Assembly (NCBI GenBank): GCA_022826645.1
Contig: JAJDUM010000044.1
Coordinates: 29,255-93,254 of the forward strand
Length of the DNA stretch: 64,000 nucleotides
From: Candidatus Poribacteria bacterium
GTDB lineage: Bacteria > Poribacteria > WGA-4E > PCPOR2b
Reading direction: 5' to 3'
Of this stretch, positions 1 through 8,263 are shown in pieces. The notes under the pieces are model-generated. The model did not search any database. It was not told the origin of the DNA and was given only the letters and a program-made list of their open reading frames with translations. The translations under genes were made by a program, and so were the position numbers. How positions within the stretch are numbered: the first letter of the stretch is position 1; every line of letters starts with the position of its first letter.

Positions 1-349
1 GATCGGTGCCGGGATGATTCTGGCCAGCGGTCACCCGTGCGTATTTGGCGCCAAGTGCCGCTGTCAGTTGCACATCCGCTTTCATCTGCTCTATCTCTCG
101 TGCACGCTGTTCAGCGTTGGGATGTGTGAAATCAGGATAACACGCCAACGCACAAAACTCAATACCAATCCTCTCCCCTTCCGCAACGAGGGCATTAAGA
201 GTGTCTTCGTCTCGGGTCGGAAAGAATTTTACGCTGAAATCTACCCCCTCGAGCCCTAAGGCAGCGGCAAAGTGGATCCAATCGCTAACCGATCGCTGCC
301 CGCTAAAAATATCTTCATATAGTGAAACCGGTATACAACTTAACTGCAT
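1..349 (-). CDS. Sugar phosphate isomerase/epimerase, N-terminal part (cut by window edge)
   Basis: Reading the minus strand from an ATG at 347-349 gives an open frame of about 116 codons that runs off the left edge. It begins MQLSCIPVSLYEDIFSG and continues through a strand/helix pattern (GLEGVDFSVKFFP, GIEFCALACYPDF, AALGAKYARVTAG). This is the usual start of xylose-isomerase-like TIM-barrel proteins (sugar phosphate isomerase/epimerase family). A GAAGGTG Shine-Dalgarno-like stretch lies about 6 nt upstream of the ATG. The metal ligands expected in the C-terminal half are outside the window, so activity cannot be judged. The substrate is unknown. Confidence 0.75.
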   Translation of the reverse strand, partial: MQLSCIPVSLYEDIFSGQRSVSDWIHFAAALGLEGVDFSVKFFPTRDEDTLNALVAEGERIGIEFCALACYPDFTHPNAEQRAREIEQMKADVQLTAALGAKYARVTAGQNHPGTD

Positions 350-394
350 AGCTACACCTTCGTTCTTGCTGGATATGATAGTAAACCAAATGGA

Positions 395-2350
395 CTAGGG
401 GAAAAATTGGTATAAAGGGGTATCAGTCAAAATACTCAGAATTCCCCAGATATTGCTCAATAAATAATCGCCCAACGCCAATCCCAAGAAACAAGGAATG
501 GCACGACGATAGGTGCTAAGACCCCCATACCGAAGGATGACAACCTTACACGCCCATGCGACGAACAGGCAACTCCACAGGTTATACATCCCCCAGCTAT
601 CTGCCATCGCGTAGCCAAGAGGGTGGAGCGACCACCACAGGAAACGCCCTCTCAGAAACATCAGTATCACCGCGACTCCGAGTCCACCGCCCATGAAGGC
701 AAGCGCGGGTTCATCGCGCTCTTGAGGGGAATTCAACCAACTTTCGAGACGGTTATAGATCCAGCCCCGTTGCGTGGTCGGTCCCATGTAGTATCCTGAC
801 TCGGCACCGTGACGATAGTAGTTGTCTAACAGGAGCCAATACGTTGCGACTGCGCCGACTAAGGTTGCAAGCACGATAGCGATGGCAATATGCCGAGGAT
901 TGATATTCCGCCTCTCAGAAATCTTGAAAGCTTCCAACTGCTGCGGCATCAGGTTGGTCCGATTCGCGAAAGTAAAGTGCATGTATAACGTGAAAACCGT
1001 GAGGGCGCCGGCTCCCAACCGACGCGTACCAAAACCGTCAATAATCATGTGGTGCGGATCGACACTGTTTTGAAAATCATGGCACAAGAATCCCATTTCT
1101 GCACGCAGCCGTGCAATCATCGTTCCTAATAAGAAATAAATTCCGAAAAACAGTGGAATCACCCATAACGGCATACCCGCCTTATACGAAAATAGCGTCA
1201 AGAACAGTCCACCAAGTGCCACGCACATGAATGCCAGGCGGTATGGTATCGGTTCGTGAGAGTCATCCAGTTGTGATGTGGAGGTCGCACGGCTGAACAG
1301 ATGACGGACCAACCTACTAAAATGTGCTCTACCCGTCCACAACGCGACCGCGAATAGCCCTATATACACACCAAAACTCTGTTCTGCGATATAAGGAAAG
1401 CGTGGAAGACTCTGCCAGCCCATGACGTTCCCAATCATCAGTTCGATCTTATAGATCCAGTAAAATACCCAGCACGAGAGTAGAAGGTCAAGCGGCATAA
1501 GAAAACTGATGCCAATGACGAAAGGATAGAAAGAGAGTCTTACGCTTCCCATCGCGTTCCAAGGGCGCTCGGTGAAATACTGATGGATGTACTGGCGTTT
1601 GACGGGGATATAGGGGAAGGCGGGGTAGATCGAATTGAGCAGATTCTCGACACTTATTAAGGCAGCGATACCGAAACCTAACCACATCAGTCTGTTCTTG
1701 AAGAAGCCAGATTTAGAATTGGTCATCTCCAGCGGGAGTTGAATCAGTGGATATGTCAACCGTTCGTGTTCCGTCCACTGCTTCCGCAACAAGGTGGTGA
1801 GTCCTAACATCACAACCATCAGGACGAATAGGAATGAAATCCAAGCAACGCCGGGGATGAGCCATGCCTTAAAATACCCCTCCTCGTAGAGAGTAGAACC
1901 TCCTTTGTAGAATGGTGTTAGGGCTTTCTCGTCCCGTACAGTAAGCCATTCGGGAAGATGTTTGAAAAGTAGCTCGCGCCAACCATTTTCGGGCGTTGCA
2001 AACCGAAACGGGTGTCCCAGGATCGGGACCAAGATCTCCATCATGTCATACGAGCAGAGGCAGGAAACGAAGCCCAACATAACATAGATGGTGAGGAGTT
2101 CCTGCTGAGAGATCCCAAGTATCGGAGAGATTTTGACAAGTAGTCGCTGAATCAGCAGAAGCCAAAAAATGACAAAAATTACATTGGAGAACGGATGGAT
2201 GATTGTTGGGAAAGTATAGCGAACAACCTCAAGCTCGATAAGCCAGTACACAGTAAGCGGCATGAACAGCAAGGCGATAAGACCAGATTTAAGCGTCAAG
2301 CCTCTCTGGAAGGTGGTGGACATATCTTTCGTTGGGCTATCGCTTTGCAT
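395..2350 (-). CDS. Large multi-pass membrane protein, DUF6785/DUF6784-like
   Basis: A protein of about 651 residues with roughly a dozen hydrophobic spans distributed over its whole length (for example SGLIALLFMPLTVYWLIEL, TFPTIIHPFSNVIFVIFWL, AWISFLFVLMVVMLGLTTLL). It carries a conserved-looking central loop with PRFPYIAEQSFGVYIG and a later segment RAEMGFLCHDFQNSVDPHHM. The size and pattern fit the DUF6785/DUF6784 membrane proteins recurrent in Poribacteria and related phyla. I recall the family by pattern only and no biochemical function is known to me. The start is uncertain: the frame opens at a TTG at 2371, with ATG codons at 2350 (used here) and 2323, none with a strong ribosome-binding site. 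It lies downstream of ridA-like on the same strand. Confidence 0.7.
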   Translation of the reverse strand: MQSDSPTKDMSTTFQRGLTLKSGLIALLFMPLTVYWLIELEVVRYTFPTIIHPFSNVIFVIFWLLLIQRLLVKISPILGISQQELLTIYVMLGFVSCLCSYDMMEILVPILGHPFRFATPENGWRELLFKHLPEWLTVRDEKALTPFYKGGSTLYEEGYFKAWLIPGVAWISFLFVLMVVMLGLTTLLRKQWTEHERLTYPLIQLPLEMTNSKSGFFKNRLMWLGFGIAALISVENLLNSIYPAFPYIPVKRQYIHQYFTERPWNAMGSVRLSFYPFVIGISFLMPLDLLLSCWVFYWIYKIELMIGNVMGWQSLPRFPYIAEQSFGVYIGLFAVALWTGRAHFSRLVRHLFSRATSTSQLDDSHEPIPYRLAFMCVALGGLFLTLFSYKAGMPLWVIPLFFGIYFLLGTMIARLRAEMGFLCHDFQNSVDPHHMIIDGFGTRRLGAGALTVFTLYMHFTFANRTNLMPQQLEAFKISERRNINPRHIAIAIVLATLVGAVATYWLLLDNYYRHGAESGYYMGPTTQRGWIYNRLESWLNSPQERDEPALAFMGGGLGVAVILMFLRGRFLWWSLHPLGYAMADSWGMYNLWSCLFVAWACKVVILRYGGLSTYRRAIPCFLGLALGDYLLSNIWGILSILTDTPLYQFFP

Positions 2351-2473
2351 TGCCAAAAATTGGAAATTCAATGATTCACTACTTTTGCCTCAGCAGATGC
2401 GCTATACTACTTTGATCTTGATAAGGTGGTAACTCCATTCAGGGTACTCCAACGCGGTTCACGGCGATATTCC

Positions 2474-2869
2474 CTACCCAGACCCAATTTCGGCGATCGC
2501 TTCTACCTCGACAAGTAAATCACTATTGACTAACGTCGGTGTGGCGACTGTGGCGCTTGCTGGTATATTGTTTGGAAATGCCTCGGTACGGGCTGCCGCA
2601 TATTCTGCATACCGGCTCATATCGGTAAGGAAAGCCGTGATCTTCACCACGTCCTCCATGTTTGCACCGGCTTCAGCGAGAACCGCTTCGATATTGACAA
2701 AGACTTGTCGCGATTGTGCGCTCATGTCGTCCCCGCCAACTAAATTGCCCTGCGGATCGAAGGCAACCTGTCCTGATACGTACACGGTATTTCTCACCCG
2801 CACCCCTTGCGCAATTCGGAATTGACTCGCCCAAGGCCATGGTGGATTCAGTTCAACTCGCTCTGGCAT
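2474..2869 (-). CDS. RidA/YjgF-family protein lacking the catalytic arginine
   Basis: This 131-residue protein has the full Rid fold signature: N-terminal NPPWPWASQFRIAQGVRV, then VYVSGQVAFDPQGNLVG, then the helix with NIEAVLAEAGANMEDVVKI, and the end EVEAIAEIG. RidA proteins form trimers and hydrolyse enamine/imine intermediates using an arginine in a P-A-R motif. Here that position reads P-A-S (NNIPASATVATP), so the deaminase arginine is absent. This suggests one of the Rid subfamilies without imine deaminase activity. An AGGAG sits upstream of the ATG. The partner pathway is not shown by the neighbours. Confidence 0.85.
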   Translation of the reverse strand: MPERVELNPPWPWASQFRIAQGVRVRNTVYVSGQVAFDPQGNLVGGDDMSAQSRQVFVNIEAVLAEAGANMEDVVKITAFLTDMSRYAEYAAARTEAFPNNIPASATVATPTLVNSDLLVEVEAIAEIGSG

Positions 2870-3121
2870 CTTAGATCTCCTACTGGTTGGGTTAGTAGTC
2901 CTGTCTATTGAATATTGGATACAGACCGAATGGCTCAGTGCTGCATGGTCTTCGCTGCCATATTGAGTCCATATCCCCTGTTGCGAGGGATGTTATCACA
3001 GATTTTAGTGGGAGGCTACGCAAAACTTCTACCAATTAACCCAGCGAAATCTGCTCTGTTAGGCGGGATACGAGTTGAAGACGGCGCGGTTCTCTTTATC
3101 GGCTAAGGCACTGCTCTGATT

Positions 3122-4369
3122 TTACCGAGGTTGATCAACTGTGAGTAAAACGGCGTTGAGGACATCGCGTTCACGCTGTCCCGACGGACGATTCACGACC
3201 TCTCCATCGACAACGAAGGTGCTTGATGAACCGCCATCCAGATTAATAGCTTCTGTCGCACCGAGTTCAATCAGGAGGCTTGCAAGCCGATACAGGGATA
3301 ATCCCGTGCTATAACCCGTCCGTCGACCATCCGCCACAACTAAAATCAGTTTTTCGTCGTTGTAACCGAGGGCAGTGCGCGGTTCATAGCTCAACACCAA
3401 GTCGCGCTGCCGCTTGCCAGGCGTATGCTTTTTCTGAGTGCGGTGGTGTTGCTCTATTGCTTCATTGACTTGCCCATGCCTCACAAGCCGTACTCGACCG
3501 CCAATTGCTTGAATTGCACTGTTCCAAATAGCCGGTTTGAGCTGGATTTCAATCTTTCCGCGTTTTCCACTACCCAACTCTGTTTCCAATTTCTTATCGA
3601 TTCGTGAACGAAGGGAAATTACCGCACCGTGTTCCGGAATCGGGTTGCTTCCGCCTCTCCCAAACCGATCAATAGCAAACTCGCTCTCATAGCTACCCAT
3701 AATTGGCAGCTTGAGTCCGATCAGGATAATCTCATATGCCCGCTTGCGATTGGTATGTGTCGAGTCGCCCATCCGGGGAGTATAGAGGATCACTCGGCAG
3801 CCGTCAAGGAATCTTTGGTTCACGCACTCCAGCGGGAAGCTATACGTCCCTACAGTCACTGTCGCTTCCATTTCAACCGGACCAACCAAGAAATCGCCCT
3901 CCGATGTTACACCAAAACACGCCTCCTTATCAGATGCGGGCTGCGTCATCAATTCGCCAGCTTGAATATGCAGATTTTCTAAGGCACCGCCGTATCCTTT
4001 CATATCACCGAGAACACCAAATCCACCGTTGATAGCGACCAAAACACGATGGTCCTCATGCTGTGAGCGTCGATGTGCGAGAGATCTAACGGTCTCCTTC
4101 CCTAAGATCTGATCTTTGGCGATTGCCACCTCGAAATGAAGGTCAGCATCCGAACGATTCATTTCGGCGACATAGGCGACACACCGCTCCGCATGCCAAT
4201 CGTACCGATAGACCTTGAGGCCTGGGTGCAGACCGCCAAACAGAACGGTGCGAGTCGGATTGGGACTCACTGGCGAGGTAGATGCGTCGCTTCCTCTGAC
4301 AGCTTGGGGAGTAATAAGCAGGAGACACAAGAAAATTAGGGGGAGAAAAACAGGCGTTGATTTATCCAT
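3122..4369 (-). CDS. Secreted phosphodiester glycosidase family protein (NAGPA/DUF2233-like)
   Basis: A 415-residue protein with an N-terminal signal peptide (MDKSTPVFLPLIFLCLLLI, cleavage near VRGSDA). The C-terminal half carries the signature of the family named after the mannose-6-phosphate uncovering enzyme: INGGFGVLGDMKGYGG, RTALGYNDEKLILVVADGR, and near the end ELGATEAINLDGGSSSTF. The family cleaves phosphodiester-linked sugars, but the substrate here is unknown. The chosen ATG at 4367-4369 overlaps the folB stop as ATGGATAA (8 nt), which argues for translational coupling. An in-frame upstream codon at 4396 would put nine extra residues inside folB and spoil the signal peptide. Likely periplasmic or outer-surface. 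Confidence 0.85.
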   Translation of the reverse strand: MDKSTPVFLPLIFLCLLLITPQAVRGSDASTSPVSPNPTRTVLFGGLHPGLKVYRYDWHAERCVAYVAEMNRSDADLHFEVAIAKDQILGKETVRSLAHRRSQHEDHRVLVAINGGFGVLGDMKGYGGALENLHIQAGELMTQPASDKEACFGVTSEGDFLVGPVEMEATVTVGTYSFPLECVNQRFLDGCRVILYTPRMGDSTHTNRKRAYEIILIGLKLPIMGSYESEFAIDRFGRGGSNPIPEHGAVISLRSRIDKKLETELGSGKRGKIEIQLKPAIWNSAIQAIGGRVRLVRHGQVNEAIEQHHRTQKKHTPGKRQRDLVLSYEPRTALGYNDEKLILVVADGRRTGYSTGLSLYRLASLLIELGATEAINLDGGSSSTFVVDGEVVNRPSGQRERDVLNAVLLTVDQPR

Positions 4370-4730
4370 CGGAATTTCGTTTCCTATGGATCTCAACGCC
4401 GGCGTAGGTGAGCCTGGGCTCGATAGGAGGGGATAATTTTTTGACGGTGATTCGGACCTCCTCCACTTGGAATTGAGCGAGGATCATCTCCGTAATCGTT
4501 TCGGCAAGGGCTTCAAAGAGGCGGAATGACCGCTGCGTCCCAATTTCAACCACCAGTTGGACAACTTGGGCGTAGTCGATTGTATGCGTGAGATCATCGG
4601 ATTTGCCGGCGGTGGAGAGGTCGGTCATCAACTCAAGGTCTATTTCATACTTCTGCCCAAGCTGACGCTCTGCTTCTGCGACGCCGTGATAGCCGTGAAA
4701 TCGAATGCCTTTGAGAATGATCTTGTCCAT
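4362..4730 (-). CDS. folB: Dihydroneopterin aldolase
   Basis: At 122 residues this has the normal FolB length and pattern: GIRFHGYHGVAEAERQLGQ with the catalytic Glu at about position 21, then THTIDYAQV, RSFRLFEALAETI and the catalytic lysine in VKKLSPPI near residue 98. FolB cleaves 7,8-dihydroneopterin to 6-hydroxymethyldihydropterin and glycolaldehyde in folate synthesis, in the cytoplasm, as an octamer. No other folate gene (folP, folK) is adjacent. Instead the gene is coupled by an 8-nt overlap to the downstream secreted phosphodiester glycosidase, an odd pairing without an obvious functional link. Confidence 0.93.
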   Translation of the reverse strand: MDKIILKGIRFHGYHGVAEAERQLGQKYEIDLELMTDLSTAGKSDDLTHTIDYAQVVQLVVEIGTQRSFRLFEALAETITEMILAQFQVEEVRITVKKLSPPIEPRLTYAGVEIHRKRNSDG

Positions 4731-4755
4731 TGGTTATATGTCAATCCAGCCCCCG

Positions 4756-4803
4756 TAGACGGGTATCCCCCGATAAATCGGGATTTTCAACCTGCCCCGT
4801 CTA
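4756..4803. repeat. Nested palindromic repeat (REP-like)
   Basis: TAGACGGG at 4756-4763 is answered by CCCGTCTA at 4796-4803, and nested inside is CCCGAT/ATCGGG (4769-4774 with 4777-4782). The core AATCCCGAT..ATCGGG is shared with the repeats at 50.5 kb and 54.2 kb. It fills the gap between folB and the secreted protein to its right in map order, and it may end transcription or be a non-autonomous repeat. Confidence 0.7.
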
Positions 4804-4850
4804 TCCCCGGGCGTCCGTTGGAGTCGTGTAATTCAACCCGCGTGTCAATC

Positions 4851-7766
4851 CTACTTCAGAATCACCATCCGCCGCGTAGCGGAATAATCCCTCCGGTGAG
4901 GCACCGAGAGTCCAGAACGACCTGCGGACAGATGATAGAAATACACACCACTTGCCACCGGTTCACCGACATCATTTCTCCCATCCCAGTGGACTGCCTT
5001 CGACCGATTCTTATAGGCTGCTGCAATTCGATGCCCAACATCAAGAGTACGGATAGCCTGACCGCTCAAATCGTAGATAGTCAAGGTGACAAAAGCATCC
5101 TCTGCCAAGCGATACGGTATCCACGTCTCTGGATTGAACGGATTCGGATAGTTTGCGAGCAGTTCCGTCTCTGTTGGTGTCAGAGATAACAAGAGCTGCT
5201 CAAGCACCGCAAATCCGCGTTTCATGATGGGATCCCTAACCTCAAGTGCCCTTGCCTCAGTCAGCCAACCCTGCACCTCTACCGCCGTGAGTATCTCAGG
5301 TACTTGTAACTGCGCTGCAGGGGCAGCTGCCGCAACGTCAAACATTCCCGCAGCCAATATCAGATCCAGAATACTGACAACCCCATCTCGGTTGACATCC
5401 GCTGCTAAATTGGTCCCTTTAGCATCGAGATTGGAGGTAATCAAGAGCAGATCCAAGACATTCACACTACCATCGTTGTTGACATCTGCTGTTGTCGGTG
5501 GTAGTTCCGAATCGGCGATAGCGTAAAAAGTGACCGGCACGTCAATTCCGGTGGCAGATGCTTCGACAGTGTTTGTTCCCAGATTTGGTCCTAGCGTGAG
5601 TGTAGTTTGTGCCCTACCCTTGGGATCGGTCCTTGTGATTGTGGTGTTGAGCGTACCGCCTCCTCCAATGACAGCAAACGTCACCGAAACCCCTACAAGC
5701 GCGGAACCGTTCTCATCTTGTGCTTCAACGACAAATGGCTGAGATAGTGATACGAAGGAGGCCCCTTTCTGATTATCACCTGAGATTTTTAACAGTGCGG
5801 GATGTGCTCGATTGTCAGACTCTACTGTAACCCCTTTGCTTCGGAGGATTGGGATGTGCGTATGGATAGATAGGTAACTCAAGGGGTTTCCTCGCACATA
5901 AACCTCGTCTCCTCTCCCCAATCCCGTATTGGCTACTAGAGGTGAGAGATCCGAAATGTTGTTCCAATCAAACCATAACCGTGTCAGGTCGGTCAATTCT
6001 ATTATCGCTGAGATGTCCGAAATGTTGGTGTTATAAAGACTCAGTCCTCTTAGGTTGGTCAATCCTGCCAACACGGAGATGTCCGAGATACTGTTTTCAT
6101 CAAGCCCGAGTCCTGTCAGGTCGGTCAATCCTGCCAACACGGAGATGTCCGAGATAGCGTTGTGATCAAGACGCAGATCCTTCAGGTTCGTTGCACCTTC
6201 AAGCCCGGTCAAATTACGAATGTTGGCATCTCGTGCTTCAAGGCGGATCAAAGTTTCCATCTCCGACGAGAGTATTGGAGTGCCTGGTGACACTTTGAGA
6301 GCGGTCTCAATCGCAGCGCGAAGGTTGGGATCGGGGATCTCCACTGTTACCGCTGTCAATACTGCCAAAAGACGTTCCAGTTCGACAATCCCTTTTTTCA
6401 GAATTTTATTTTCAACCTCGAGTTGTTTGGCGTGGGTTAGCCACTGCTGAACATCTGCTTCTGTGAACATTTCAACCGCTTGTTGAGACAGGGCAGGCAT
6501 GTGTGCTGCAACTAGGAGCACATCGACAATATCGATAATCCCATTTTCGTTGACATCCGCCAGATCCTGCCCACGCTGACCGAAACGCGAGACAAAAGGT
6601 ATCAAATCCGAGATGTTCACTACTCCATCGCTGTTCACATCTAAGGCGTTTTGGGCAGACTCTGCTTCATCCAACCGGATAGGAAAGGTCGCCCAGGTGA
6701 TATTGCCACCTACATCGATAATTTGGAGTGTTATTCTATCAACGAGCTCCGCTCTTCTAACCACAGTTTCAACGGTGCCCGTTTTGCCGTTTAATCGTTT
6801 ACAGTCGAACAATCTGTAAGCTCCCCATCCAGTGGCGTTGAGAATGTCTGGCACCAGCAACTGTGCTTGATGAAGCCCATCGGGATCTGTCACCTTAAAA
6901 CGGAGGCTTATTACGTCTTGGTTATAAGCTCGTAACGAGAGAAGTTGAATTTCTCCCGGCTCATTGCGGAATTTTGATTTGGTATTAAAGAAACGGCTGA
7001 CAGACAACCACTCAGCAGCACACTTAGACAAACGATTTGCACTGCCGAAACCCATAACATAGTTGCTGTTGCGACTTTTCCGAAAATCGTGGACTAATAC
7101 AAAGACGTGTCCGAGTTCATGGAGAGTCAGACCTAATCTTTCAAAATTAGTGCCAGATGCAGGAATTATGGCAATACCGCCCAGCGCTTCTTCTCCGACT
7201 GTTATATCTCTACCTCTCAGTCCGACCGTGACTCCTGAACCTATGGAAATAAAAAAATCGTCGCCGTGCCCGCCAGTAGAAGGATAAAAACTGACGCCGG
7301 CTAGACCCCCTGAATTTCCGCCATCAAGGGCTTCGTAACTGAGATCTATCGCAATCAAATAGGCATGCTGAAGTGCATCTATCTCGCTAAAGTGTTCGAG
7401 AAATTCTTTCCAGACTTTCAAATCGGTCAACGGCTCGTAATAATAAGCCTCGTTGAACTTCCCGTCAATCTGATGAATAAGAGGTTCTCCATCTGCATCG
7501 GCTTCAATAGTGAAGGTTTTTCTACCGAAGCCGTGTCTGTGCATTTCGTCAGCGTAAAACTGCTGTGCATCTTTAACCAACTGACGGAGTGCTGCTACTC
7601 TGTCCGGCCGGGCAGGGCGGTCGTTAGGGAGAAAGTAAACCACCCGCACCATTCCGTTAGCGTTGATAGAAGGTCTGTCAGAATCTGCGTGTCCTTGTTG
7701 AGTAATTGCTAGAAATAGGGTAAAAGCCAATAGGAACGCAAAGCCCCAAGGTCGTAGTTTTTTCAT
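4851..7766 (-). CDS. Secreted metzincin-like protein with LRR, Ig-like and dockerin modules and a FlgD-like C-terminal domain
   Basis: From the ATG at 7766 the protein has 971 residues and starts with a good signal peptide (MKKLRPWGFAFLLAFTLFLA, cleavage near GHADS). Numbering from an in-frame codon at 7859 (31 residues earlier), the modules are: a zincin domain about 60-300 with HELGHVFVLVHD at 247-258, giving HExxHxxxxxH although the usual Gly is Val, and a possible Met-turn YVMGFG near 267; dockerin-like Ca-binding pairs near 407-452 (DVNSDGVVNISDL, DVNENGIIDIVDV) and 792-838; leucine-rich repeats about 510-665 (NLKDLRLDHNAISDISVL type); a Big_1-like Ig domain about 685-780; and a YPNPFNPETWIPY module about 900-1002 resembling the FlgD-like C-terminal domains of exported proteins. 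Two similar helical segments with a WLT.A..LEV pattern follow the dockerins. Likely an extracellular protease or adhesin. The substrate is unknown. Confidence 0.85.
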   Translation of the reverse strand: MKKLRPWGFAFLLAFTLFLAITQQGHADSDRPSINANGMVRVVYFLPNDRPARPDRVAALRQLVKDAQQFYADEMHRHGFGRKTFTIEADADGEPLIHQIDGKFNEAYYYEPLTDLKVWKEFLEHFSEIDALQHAYLIAIDLSYEALDGGNSGGLAGVSFYPSTGGHGDDFFISIGSGVTVGLRGRDITVGEEALGGIAIIPASGTNFERLGLTLHELGHVFVLVHDFRKSRNSNYVMGFGSANRLSKCAAEWLSVSRFFNTKSKFRNEPGEIQLLSLRAYNQDVISLRFKVTDPDGLHQAQLLVPDILNATGWGAYRLFDCKRLNGKTGTVETVVRRAELVDRITLQIIDVGGNITWATFPIRLDEAESAQNALDVNSDGVVNISDLIPFVSRFGQRGQDLADVNENGIIDIVDVLLVAAHMPALSQQAVEMFTEADVQQWLTHAKQLEVENKILKKGIVELERLLAVLTAVTVEIPDPNLRAAIETALKVSPGTPILSSEMETLIRLEARDANIRNLTGLEGATNLKDLRLDHNAISDISVLAGLTDLTGLGLDENSISDISVLAGLTNLRGLSLYNTNISDISAIIELTDLTRLWFDWNNISDLSPLVANTGLGRGDEVYVRGNPLSYLSIHTHIPILRSKGVTVESDNRAHPALLKISGDNQKGASFVSLSQPFVVEAQDENGSALVGVSVTFAVIGGGGTLNTTITRTDPKGRAQTTLTLGPNLGTNTVEASATGIDVPVTFYAIADSELPPTTADVNNDGSVNVLDLLLITSNLDAKGTNLAADVNRDGVVSILDLILAAGMFDVAAAAPAAQLQVPEILTAVEVQGWLTEARALEVRDPIMKRGFAVLEQLLLSLTPTETELLANYPNPFNPETWIPYRLAEDAFVTLTIYDLSGQAIRTLDVGHRIAAAYKNRSKAVHWDGRNDVGEPVASGVYFYHLSAGRSGLSVPHRRDYSATRRMVILK

Positions 7767-7842
7767 ATTTCGCACGTTTTTTTGTGACAACACAAATAAG
7801 ATCTTGATTTTTTGAACACCGATTGGGGTGATCATTTTAATG

Positions 7843-8073
7843 CTAAGTGGGGTGTGCACTAGGGTTCTCCATCAGGGCAGCTTCGAGAGCCATGGCTAAA
7901 AAAGCGATGGCTTGTGCACGCTTGACTGTAGGAAAGCCCTCCAGAAAGCGTTCCAGGGAGTCCCCAGCCTTAAGATAATCGATTAGTATTGCGACAGGAA
8001 CACGCGTACCAGCAAAGACGGGCGTTCCGCTGACTATTTCTTCATCCCATGCAATAATCTGTTCTTTTTTCAT
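7843..8073 (-). CDS. DUF433-domain protein (antitoxin-like), no toxin partner seen
   Basis: A 76-residue protein with the typical DUF433 sequence: an N-terminal strand, then SGTPVFAGTRVPVAILIDYL and GFPTVKRAQAIAFLAMAL, a small winged-helix-like DNA-binding fold. In many genomes DUF433 genes are followed at once by a DUF5615/PIN-like toxin that starts with a DEN motif. Here the next thing downstream is the secreted metzincin-like gene, whose signal-peptide ATG is 77 nt beyond this stop, so this is an orphan. The start is the only plausible ATG and has no strong ribosome-binding site. It could be a relic of a toxin-antitoxin pair or a transcriptional regulator of its neighbour. Confidence 0.85.
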   Translation of the reverse strand: MKKEQIIAWDEEIVSGTPVFAGTRVPVAILIDYLKAGDSLERFLEGFPTVKRAQAIAFLAMALEAALMENPSAHPT

Positions 8074-8096
8074 GGGATTTGATTTTTCTAATCGTG

Positions 8097-8230
8097 GCGG
8101 GGCAAGATGCCCCGCCTACGGGGTCGTAGTTTGTTTCCTATGCATGGTGGTAAGCGAGATGTCCCGTCTACGGGGTTGGGTTTGTTTCCTATGCATGGTG
8201 GTGGGAAAGATGTCTCGCCAACGAAGTGAG
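8097..8230. repeat. Palindrome plus tandem 51-bp repeat units containing ATGCAT
   Basis: It begins with the perfect 19-nt palindromic element GCGGGGCAAGATGCCCCGC (8097-8115). A unit with CCCGCCTACGGGG, a TTTGTTTCCTATGCATGGTGG block (ATGCAT at 8140-8145) and GAGATG recurs 51 bp later (ATGCAT at 8191-8196), and a third, degenerate unit starts near 8211. The same 19-nt palindrome, inverted, recurs at 63779-63797. It is non-coding between kamA-like and the DUF433 gene, and is not a CRISPR because the units have no spacers. Confidence 0.8.
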
Positions 8231-8263
8231 AGTTATTTTCTTTTTCAAATAGATTCTAAAATC

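Noticed and set aside
2915..3106. Plus-strand 63-codon frame between ridA-like and the phosphodiester glycosidase
   Set aside because: No ribosome-binding site or recognisable family; the gap of about 250 bases shows nothing else I can support.
4557..5189. Plus-strand frame spanning folB, the repeat and the end of the secreted protein
   Set aside because: It crosses two well supported genes and a palindromic repeat; no protein-like pattern.
8097..8230. CRISPR array
   Set aside because: The units are adjacent with no variable spacers and there are only two to three of them.
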